DNA of 5,072 nucleotides from an uncultured Clostridia bacterium (GTDB lineage Bacteria > Bacillota > Clostridia > Peptostreptococcales > Anaerovoracaceae): positions 1 through 5,072 of the forward strand of contig CALZMV010000102.1 in assembly GCA_945788655.1 (NCBI GenBank), written 5' to 3'. Made by a program: the position numbers and the translations under genes. Of the stretch, positions 1-4,418 are shown one piece after another (the first letter of the stretch is position 1; each line of letters begins with the position of its first letter). Under the pieces are notes generated by a model. It worked only from the letters and a program-made list of their open reading frames with translations, was not told the origin of the DNA and did no database searches.

Positions 1-1051
1 CGCCGAAATCTTCATCCAGGTCATTAAAATTGATTTCGTCTCCCTTTTTGAACAAGCCTCTAAATAGAGTCTTTGCAAAGTTCTTTTCCTTTGGCTCGAT
101 ATCTCTAAGCTTTCTCAGGATGATGCTCTTTTCGGTCTCCTGCTCAATGGATATGTATCCCTTTTCTGCAAAGTATAGAATAAGTGATACAATGTCACGC
201 TTGTCTACAGCATTATCGATAATAAAGCCCACCTCTGCAGGGGTCATTCCCTCCGGTGGATAAAACTCGACAGTTGGAACGATTCTCTTGTCTCTTCCAA
301 AGAAGAACCACAGGAGAATGATAACAACAGGTATAGCAAGACCCATAGCTACCGCTAAAGCCTTTGACCATCCATAGTCTGCTTCACCTTCCCAATATCC
401 TTCAGGAAGCTCACATAGTACAGTTATGCCCTTTCCCTGCTCAAGACCACTTGCCTTAACTGAAAGAGTTTTTGTCTTTTTATCATAGTTCCACTGAACA
501 TCACCGGAACCGGTAAAGCCGTATCTACCGCTGTATACCTTTATTTTATCTTCATCGATTTTCTTAGGAAAAACGATTGTGGCAGAAGAACTTTTAATTG
601 CTGTTTCCCAGCCCGTAGGCAGAATGTCAACATAGAAAAAGTCCTTTGACTCATCTCTGTCATCATGAACAACCATTCTGTAGTTTATTTCATAATTCTG
701 CCTTCCTGTTACGGTTTCATCCTCATCGCCGATCTGAACGACCATGTTGCCATCTTCCGAATAGTCGCTGAAATTCCATCCCGGAACATCAATGTCTTTA
801 ATACTCATATATCCCATATCATCAAAGTTTCCATATGGAATATATCTGAAAATACCATGTTTCTGTGTAGCAAAATTAACAGAAATATTTTCTTTAACCT
901 GATAAGTGTTGTCTTTACTTACTGCAATAAAAACATCATAGCTGTCTGTAGTGTAGCTTGCTGCTAAAGCAGGTGATGCACCGAAAACAAGGCACACCAA
1001 AAGTGCTGCAACTATTGCAGTTCTTCTAAGTATCTTACTTGAAAAAGTCAT
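1..1051 (-). CDS. DUF2207 (YciQ-like) predicted membrane protein, C-terminus cut off by the window edge
   Basis: The reading frame is open from an ATG at 1051 to the window edge, giving 350 visible residues. A signal peptide is clear: basic n-region (K6, R9, R10), hydrophobic core about 12-24, and an A-L-A cleavage site near residue 30. Residues about 31-228 form an extracytoplasmic, beta-rich acidic domain. A transmembrane helix spans about 231-251 and is followed by the positive-inside G-R-D-K-R. The cytoplasmic part begins with the segment typical of DUF2207: PPEGMTPAEVG (265-275), then D-K-R-D-I-V and F-A-E-K-G-Y-I (294-300). Family members are usually about 550-650 residues, with further membrane helices and often a glycine-rich tail, so roughly the last 40% is missing. 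The start is supported by AGGTGA (1062-1057) five bases upstream. The gene follows lemA by 15 bp, a pairing seen in many bacteria. The molecular function is unknown; an envelope role is inferred. The family call is made from memory of conserved motifs. Confidence 0.88.
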   Translation of the reverse strand, partial: MTFSSKILRRTAIVAALLVCLVFGASPALAASYTTDSYDVFIAVSKDNTYQVKENISVNFATQKHGIFRYIPYGNFDDMGYMSIKDIDVPGWNFSDYSEDGNMVVQIGDEDETVTGRQNYEINYRMVVHDDRDESKDFFYVDILPTGWETAIKSSSATIVFPKKIDEDKIKVYSGRYGFTGSGDVQWNYDKKTKTLSVKASGLEQGKGITVLCELPEGYWEGEADYGWSKALAVAMGLAIPVVIILLWFFFGRDKRIVPTVEFYPPEGMTPAEVGFIIDNAVDKRDIVSLILYFAEKGYISIEQETEKSIILRKLRDIEPKEKNFAKTLFRGLFKKGDEINFNDLDEDFG

Positions 1052-1056
1052 TTTAT

Positions 1057-1062
1057 TCACCT
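1057..1062 (-). promoter_or_regulatory. Ribosome binding site of the DUF2207 gene
   Basis: AGGTGA on the minus strand lies five bases before the ATG at 1051. It sits entirely in the 15-bp gap after the lemA stop codon, which fits translation of both genes from one mRNA. Confidence 0.7.
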
Positions 1063-1066
1063 AATT

Positions 1067-1612
1067 CTAGAAGCTTACCTTCACATTCTGTCTTTCTTCA
1101 GCAGAATCAACTTCAAACATAGCCTTCTTTTCAAACTTAAAAATTCCGGCGATAATATTCGAAGGGAATGCTTCACACTTAACGTTAAACTGCTTAACTA
1201 CAGCATTGTAGTATTTGCGGGAGTTTGCAATATCTTCTTCAACTTTCTTAAGCTGGTTCTGAAGATCAAGGAAGTTCTGGTTTGCCTTCAAATCAGGATA
1301 ATTTTCGGCAATGGCAAATAGGCTCTTTAAAGTTCCCTGCAGCTGGTTCTCCCCTGCAATTTTTTCTTCAACTGTTGCCGCACCCTGTGCCATGTTTCTC
1401 GCCTCTATTACCTTTGTAAGAGTCTCTTTTTCGTGAGCAGCATAGCCCTTAACTGTTTCTACAAGGTTAGGGATAAGGTCATATCTCTTCTTGAGATATA
1501 CATCCATTGTGGCAAAAGCCTCTTCACAATTGTTTTTTAACTTAATAAAACCATTGTACATTACTATCACTGCAATAACGATTACAGCAATTACAATTAA
1601 AGCGATTATCAT
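1067..1612 (-). CDS. lemA: LemA family protein
   Basis: This is a 181-residue protein, the usual length for LemA. An N-terminal hydrophobic helix (residues 2-18, almost only I, V, A and L) is followed by a long helical domain. Family hallmarks are RYDLIPNLVETVKGY (43-57), ENYPDLKANQNF (103-114), the E-E-D-I-A-N-S-R-K-Y-Y-N-A-V-V segment (125-139) and F-P (149-150). LemA proteins are single-pass membrane proteins with a four-helix-type bundle; their biochemical role is not established. The start is fixed by a strong AAAGGAGG site six bases upstream. The gene lies between ung (34 bp upstream) and a DUF2207 protein (15 bp downstream). LemA and DUF2207 proteins recur as neighbours, so a shared envelope function is a reasonable inference. 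No truncation or odd residues are visible. Confidence 0.95.
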   Translation of the reverse strand: MIIALIVIAVIVIAVIVMYNGFIKLKNNCEEAFATMDVYLKKRYDLIPNLVETVKGYAAHEKETLTKVIEARNMAQGAATVEEKIAGENQLQGTLKSLFAIAENYPDLKANQNFLDLQNQLKKVEEDIANSRKYYNAVVKQFNVKCEAFPSNIIAGIFKFEKKAMFEVDSAEERQNVKVSF

Positions 1613-1618
1613 TTTTCT

Positions 1619-1626
1619 CCTCCTTT
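1619..1626 (-). promoter_or_regulatory. Strong ribosome binding site of lemA
   Basis: AAAGGAGG on the minus strand, six bases before the lemA ATG, is a near-perfect match to the 16S anti-Shine-Dalgarno sequence. It lies in the 34-bp gap between ung and lemA, where I see no promoter or terminator hairpin. Confidence 0.85.
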
Positions 1627-1646
1627 AAATCCCTTTATTATGTCTT

Positions 1647-2315
1647 TTATTTCAAATCCCAGTCAATAGGTTTTTGACCCGTTATCTCCAGAAATCTGTT
1701 GGCCTTGCTGAAGTATCCTCCTCCAAAAAATCCTCTGTAGGCAGAAAGGGGACTTGGATGAGGTCCTGCAATAATCATATGATTCTTATTGGTTATCAAT
1801 GTCTCTTTTGACCTTGCGTTTGAGCCCCAAAGTATAAACACCATGGGGGTTTTCCTTTCGTTAAGGTGCCTTGCCACGGAATCGGTAAATTCCTCCCATC
1901 CTTTGCCTCTGTGAGAGTTGGCTTGCCCTTTACGAACGGTCAAAACGTTGTTCAAAAGAAGCACACCCTGTTTTGCCCATTTTTCCAGATATCCGTGGTC
2001 AGGCGGTGTAATTCCAAGATCATTTTCGATTTCTTTATAAATATTTACAAGAGATGGTGGAATCTGTACTCCCTTGTTTACGGAAAAGCACAGGCCGTGA
2101 GCCTGATTCGGTTCATGATAAGGATCCTGCCCGAAGATTACCACTTTGGTGTTCTCATATGAGGAATATCTCAATGCGTTGAAAATATCCTCTTTAGGAG
2201 GATAGATAGTCTGTTCCTCATATTCCTTTTTCAGAAAATCTCTAAGGTTCAGAAAGTACTCCTTTTCAAATTCTTCAGCCAGTATTTCATCCCAGTCATT
2301 GCCGATATGTACCAC
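1647..2315 (-). CDS. ung: Uracil-DNA glycosylase, family 1
   Basis: This enzyme removes uracil from DNA by cutting the N-glycosidic bond, the first step of base-excision repair in the cytoplasm. The 222-residue length matches family 1 UNG. The water-activating motif G-Q-D-P-Y-H is at 62-67 with catalytic D64, and Y66 excludes thymine. F77 stacks on uracil, and N123 in LLLNN (119-123) contacts it. The DNA-intercalation loop H-P-S-P-L-S is at 186-191 with catalytic H186, followed by the F-F-G-G-G-Y-F-S-K-A-N segment (196-206). All key residues are present, so it should be active. The start is GTG at 2315: an in-frame TAA at 2336-2334 blocks any longer form, no ATG lies between, and AGGAGG is 10 bases upstream. 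It is the first gene of the leftward cluster, ahead of lemA. Confidence 0.97.
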   Translation of the reverse strand: MVHIGNDWDEILAEEFEKEYFLNLRDFLKKEYEEQTIYPPKEDIFNALRYSSYENTKVVIFGQDPYHEPNQAHGLCFSVNKGVQIPPSLVNIYKEIENDLGITPPDHGYLEKWAKQGVLLLNNVLTVRKGQANSHRGKGWEEFTDSVARHLNERKTPMVFILWGSNARSKETLITNKNHMIIAGPHPSPLSAYRGFFGGGYFSKANRFLEITGQKPIDWDLK

Positions 2316-2325
2316 TTTTATTCTG

Positions 2326-2331
2326 CCTCCT
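2326..2331 (-). promoter_or_regulatory. Ribosome binding site that decides the GTG start of ung
   Basis: AGGAGG on the minus strand lies 10 bases before the GTG at 2315. The next upstream in-frame codons hold no start before a TAA stop, so this site plus the stop fixes GTG as the start. The spacing is slightly long. Confidence 0.7.
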
Positions 2332-2349
2332 CTTTACTCCATTTGAAAT

Positions 2350-2358
2350 ATTATAGCA
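2350..2358 (-). promoter_or_regulatory. Leftward extended -10 promoter for ung-lemA-DUF2207
   Basis: On the minus strand the sequence reads TGCTATAAT, a consensus TATAAT -10 box (2355-2350) with a TGn extension. The expected start point is near 2343, giving a leader of about 27 bases that carries AGGAGG before the ung GTG. The -35 region at 17-bp spacing (TGGCAA, 2378-2373) is poor, which extended -10 promoters tolerate. It lies inside the spacer of the rightward promoter. Confidence 0.65.
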
Positions 2359-2371
2359 CAATGTGTATAAT
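2350..2371. repeat. Imperfect inverted repeat spanning both -10 boxes
   Basis: The left arm ATTATA-g-CAC (2350-2359) and the right arm GTG-TATAAT (2363-2371) are complementary apart from one unpaired base at 2356, around the centre AAT. The arms contain the two opposing -10 boxes. It may be a regulator's operator, or only the by-product of two facing TATAAT boxes; the matching CAC/GTG inside the arms goes beyond what the boxes alone would give. Confidence 0.45.
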
Positions 2372-2377
2372 GTTGCC

Positions 2378-3025
2378 ATGAGTAAAATTTATGTTAGTAA
2401 AGAAGCAAACAGCCACCTGATAAAATACCTTGAAGAACAAGGTCATAAGGTATCTCTTATGGAGTCAAAAGCCGATATTGATCCGCCCATCAGTTGCCAC
2501 CCCGACATCTACATGTGTCAGCTAAACCCTGGCATGATATTTCATGGCAAACCCGAAAAGCTTGGAAGGGACTATCCGTATCATGCAATATATAATGGCT
2601 GTTCAACGGGCAAATATTTCATACACAACCTTAAGATAACAGATGCTGAGCTTTTAGAAGCGGTCTCAGATAGTGGCCTGATAAGTGTTCATGTTCCTCA
2701 AGGCTACAGTAAGTGCAGCATTGTAGTTGTTGATGATAATTCAATTATAACATCAGACAGAGGCATATTTAAAGCTGCCTCAAAGGCAGGTCTTGATATT
2801 CTTCTTATCGAGCCAAAACAGGTCATTCTTCATGGCTATCCTTACGGCTTTCTTGGAGGAGCCAGCGGCAGAATCGGCGATACCATATTGTTTAACGGCG
2901 ATTTATCAAAGCATTCGGATTTCAATGAAATAAGCCGGTTCATTACCAGTCGTGGCTTAAAGATAAAATATTTTGCAGAGTACCCGCTCACAGATATCGG
3001 GTCAATAATACAGGAAAAAGAATAA
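2378..3025 (+). CDS. DUF6873-like protein, probable GME (pentein) fold, function unknown
   Basis: This is a soluble protein of 215 residues with no signal peptide or membrane helix. The pattern recalls the DUF6873 family, assigned to the guanidino-modifying-enzyme (pentein) fold; this is from memory and moderately sure. Visible elements are H-P-D at 41-43, Q-G-Y-S-K-C-S at 108-114, the strand and turn I-I-T-S-D-R-G (123-129), G-F-L-G-G-A-S-G at 157-164, F-N-G-D-L at 172-176, and a terminal P-L-T-D-I-G-S (203-209). All four cysteines (C40, C47, C75, C113) lie in the first 113 residues, so the C-terminal nucleophilic cysteine typical of pentein hydrolases is absent. I chose the ATG at 2378 over an in-frame GTG at 2363, because the -10 box would overlap that GTG and transcripts should begin at about 2378. 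No Shine-Dalgarno site is present. The radical SAM gene follows after 13 bp, so the two are probably co-transcribed. Confidence 0.78.
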   Translation: MSKIYVSKEANSHLIKYLEEQGHKVSLMESKADIDPPISCHPDIYMCQLNPGMIFHGKPEKLGRDYPYHAIYNGCSTGKYFIHNLKITDAELLEAVSDSGLISVHVPQGYSKCSIVVVDDNSIITSDRGIFKAASKAGLDILLIEPKQVILHGYPYGFLGGASGRIGDTILFNGDLSKHSDFNEISRFITSRGLKIKYFAEYPLTDIGSIIQEKE

Positions 3026-3032
3026 TACAGGA
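3004..3032 (+). repeat. 12-bp direct repeat, period 17, at the DUF6873-radical SAM junction
   Basis: AATAATACAGGA occurs at 3004-3015 and again at 3021-3032. The first copy encodes the end of the DUF6873-like protein; the second carries its TAA stop and the Shine-Dalgarno site of the next gene. Extending to the full 17-bp unit gives 14 of 17 matches, which suggests a small tandem duplication. Confidence 0.7.
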
Positions 3033-3033
3033 G
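3029..3033 (+). promoter_or_regulatory. Ribosome binding site of the radical SAM gene
   Basis: AGGAG lies five bases before the ATG at 3039 and supports that start. It is part of the second copy of the local direct repeat, whose first copy reads AGGAA instead. Confidence 0.7.
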
Positions 3034-3038
3034 ATAAA

Positions 3039-4115
3039 ATGAAAAAACACGCAATCATTCCCATCTTTATACCCCACAAGGGTTGCCCAAACGATTGTAT
3101 CTTTTGCAATCAGAGGAAGATTACGGCAAGGACAGCGGATGTGACTCCTGCCGATATTCATAAAACCATACAGACCTACATGTCAACTCTGTCTAAAATG
3201 GATATGGAAACTATAGAACTGTCCTTCTTTGGCGGCTCTTTTACCGGAATTCCTATGGAAGAACAGACTGCCTTTCTTGAAATTGCAAAGGAGTACAAGG
3301 ATAGGGGAATCATAGACAAGATTCATCTGAGTACGCGCCCTGATTATATTAATCCTCCTATTCTAGACAATCTAAAAAAATACGGAGTCGATGTAATAGA
3401 GCTTGGAGTACAATCCTTTGCCGAGCCCGTGTTAAAGGCCGCAAGAAGATGCCACGATGCAGCATGTGTCTATGAAAGCAGCCGGCTCATCAAGGAATAC
3501 GGTTTCACTCTTGGAATCCAGCTGATGATAGGTCTTCCGGAGGATACCCTTGAATATGATATCTTTTCTGCCAGAGAGGCTGTCTCACTAGCCCCCGAAA
3601 TTGCCAGACTGTACCCAACAGTGGTTATCAAGGATACTCCATTGTATGATGAGATGGAAGCCGGAAGATTCATTCCCATGACTGAAGATGATGCTGTTAT
3701 GAGAACGGCTCGCATGTACGAGATTCTAACAGATGCAGGAATCAACGTAATCAGAGTCGGACTTAAGTCCAGTGATATAATATCCGATCCTTCTACTACT
3801 TCAGGGACCTTTCATCCCGCCTTCAGGCAGCTGGTTGAAGGATTTTTAGCAAAGGAAAGTCTTGAAAAACAATTGAAAATTATGTATGCTAGAAAAAATG
3901 TTTCTATTAACCCTTCAACGCATGACCCTATTAAAGTGGCCTTTATTTCAAACCGGAAATGTTACAACAACATGTTTGGTCATGGAGGAGTCAATAGAAA
4001 ATATTTTTCAACAGAATATGATGGGCTAGACATCAGATATATGTGCGATTACCAGTTCAGCAGTGATCTGCACCTTAAAGATAATCAATATCTGGTTAAA
4101 GACCTTTCAAAATAA
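3039..4115 (+). CDS. Radical SAM protein, Elp3-like without the acetyltransferase domain
   Basis: This is a 358-residue cytoplasmic enzyme predicted to bind a [4Fe-4S] cluster and cleave S-adenosylmethionine to a 5'-deoxyadenosyl radical. The cluster motif C-P-N-D-C-I-F-C is at 16-23 (C16, C20, C23). It is followed by the glycine-rich SAM-binding element S-F-F-G-G-S-F-T-G (62-70), S-T-R-P-D (98-102), E-L-G-V-Q-S (121-126) and I-G-L-P-E-D (164-169). The region Y-P-T-V-V-I-K-D-T-P-L (192-202) and onward resembles the Radical_SAM_C part of Elp3-type proteins. The protein ends about 100 residues later with no GNAT acetyltransferase domain, unlike true Elp3. Firmicutes commonly carry such short homologues; their substrate is not established, and tRNA or another RNA is only a guess from Elp3. 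The gene sits 13 bp after the DUF6873-like gene and 21 bp before the ACT gene, consistent with one operon. Confidence 0.9.
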   Translation: MKKHAIIPIFIPHKGCPNDCIFCNQRKITARTADVTPADIHKTIQTYMSTLSKMDMETIELSFFGGSFTGIPMEEQTAFLEIAKEYKDRGIIDKIHLSTRPDYINPPILDNLKKYGVDVIELGVQSFAEPVLKAARRCHDAACVYESSRLIKEYGFTLGIQLMIGLPEDTLEYDIFSAREAVSLAPEIARLYPTVVIKDTPLYDEMEAGRFIPMTEDDAVMRTARMYEILTDAGINVIRVGLKSSDIISDPSTTSGTFHPAFRQLVEGFLAKESLEKQLKIMYARKNVSINPSTHDPIKVAFISNRKCYNNMFGHGGVNRKYFSTEYDGLDIRYMCDYQFSSDLHLKDNQYLVKDLSK

Positions 4116-4122
4116 TAAACTT

Positions 4123-4128
4123 AAGGAG
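4123..4128 (+). promoter_or_regulatory. Ribosome binding site of the ACT-domain gene
   Basis: AAGGAG lies eight bases before the ATG at 4137, within the 21-bp gap after the radical SAM stop. I see no convincing separate promoter here. Confidence 0.75.
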
Positions 4129-4136
4129 ATTTTGCA

Positions 4137-4400
4137 ATGAAAGCAGTATTAACAGTAATCGGTAAAGATATGGTGGGCATTTTAGCCAAGGTTGCATCCT
4201 CATGTGCAGAAAAAAATGCCAATGTACTTGAAGTTACTCAGTCCATTCTGGATGGGTATTTCTGCATGGTTATGGTGATTGATATCAGCAAGCTTACATG
4301 TGAGCTTGATGAACTTGGCACTACCGTAAGAGCAGCTGTTCCTGATATGGTAATCCATGTTATGCATGAAGACATTTTCAATTCCATGCACAGAATATAA
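4137..4400 (+). CDS. ACT-domain protein, UPF0237 family
   Basis: This 87-residue protein consists of essentially one ACT domain, a small ligand-binding regulatory fold (beta-alpha-beta-beta-alpha-beta) that often senses amino acids. The first strand and glycine loop are M-K-A-V-L-T-V-I-G-K-D-M-V-G-I (1-15), followed by the helix up to N29 and the strands L-E-V-T-Q-S (31-36) and F-C-M-V-M-V-I-D (42-49). The C-terminal M-H-E-D-I-F-N-S-M-H-R-I (76-87) is characteristic of UPF0237. Family length is about 90 residues, so it is complete. It lies 18 bp before a PFL-family/UPF0210 gene. The two families are a well-known neighbouring pair (for example SP0238/SP0239 of Streptococcus pneumoniae), so regulation of, or complex formation with, the partner is a reasonable inference. 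The ligand is unknown. Confidence 0.93.
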   Translation: MKAVLTVIGKDMVGILAKVASSCAEKNANVLEVTQSILDGYFCMVMVIDISKLTCELDELGTTVRAAVPDMVIHVMHEDIFNSMHRI

Positions 4401-4406
4401 TTAAAC

Positions 4407-4411
4407 GGAGG
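4407..4411 (+). promoter_or_regulatory. Ribosome binding site of the PFL-family gene
   Basis: GGAGG lies seven bases before the ATG at 4419 and fixes this start. It sits in the 18-bp gap after the ACT gene, which supports coupled expression of the pair. Confidence 0.8.
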
Positions 4412-4418
4412 AAACTTT

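Larger units (their letters stand above)
2343..2371 (+). promoter_or_regulatory. Rightward sigma-A promoter for the DUF6873-radical SAM cluster
   Basis: TTGAAA (2343-2348), a 17-bp spacer and a perfect TATAAT (2366-2371) make a near-consensus housekeeping promoter. The usual start point, seven bases past the -10 box, falls at about 2378, which is the A of the downstream ATG. A leaderless transcript is therefore predicted. It overlaps the leftward ung promoter, so polymerase should occupy only one at a time. Confidence 0.78.

Noticed and set aside
30..263. Plus-strand open frame of 77 codons at the left edge
   Set aside because: It is antisense to the conserved cytoplasmic segment of the DUF2207 protein; hydrophobic, serine-rich content is typical of a shadow frame.
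665..967. Plus-strand open frame of 100 codons opposite the DUF2207 gene
   Set aside because: It lies wholly antisense to a convincing coding frame, has no ribosome binding site that stands out, and its translation shows no recognisable family pattern.
1866..2162. Plus-strand open frame of 98 codons inside ung
   Set aside because: It is antisense to the conserved core of uracil-DNA glycosylase, and no independent start signal is visible.
2363..2377. Five-residue N-terminal extension of the DUF6873-like protein from a GTG at 2363
   Set aside because: The -10 box (2366-2371) overlaps this stretch and the predicted transcript starts at about 2378, so the GTG would not be in the mRNA.
2316..2377. 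LexA/SOS box for ung in the intergenic region
   Set aside because: I looked for the Gram-positive GAAC-N4-GTTC pattern and found no match.
2842..3054. Minus-strand open frame of 70 codons across the DUF6873-radical SAM junction
   Set aside because: It overlaps two well-supported plus-strand genes and lacks a Shine-Dalgarno site or recognisable motifs.
3470..3745. Minus-strand open frame of 91 codons inside the radical SAM gene
   Set aside because: It is a shadow of the opposite strand; the serine-rich translation mirrors the codons of the real gene.
4102..4126. Possible hairpin between CCTT at the end of the radical SAM gene and AAGG of the next ribosome binding site
   Set aside because: The stem is only about four base pairs across a loop of more than 15 bases, too weak for a terminator or a convincing translational switch.
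4080..4136. Possible separate promoter for the ACT-PFL pair (AATAAT-like box near 4110)
   Set aside because: No acceptable -35 box at 16-18 bp spacing is present; A+T-rich sequence before a ribosome binding site is expected in an operon gap.
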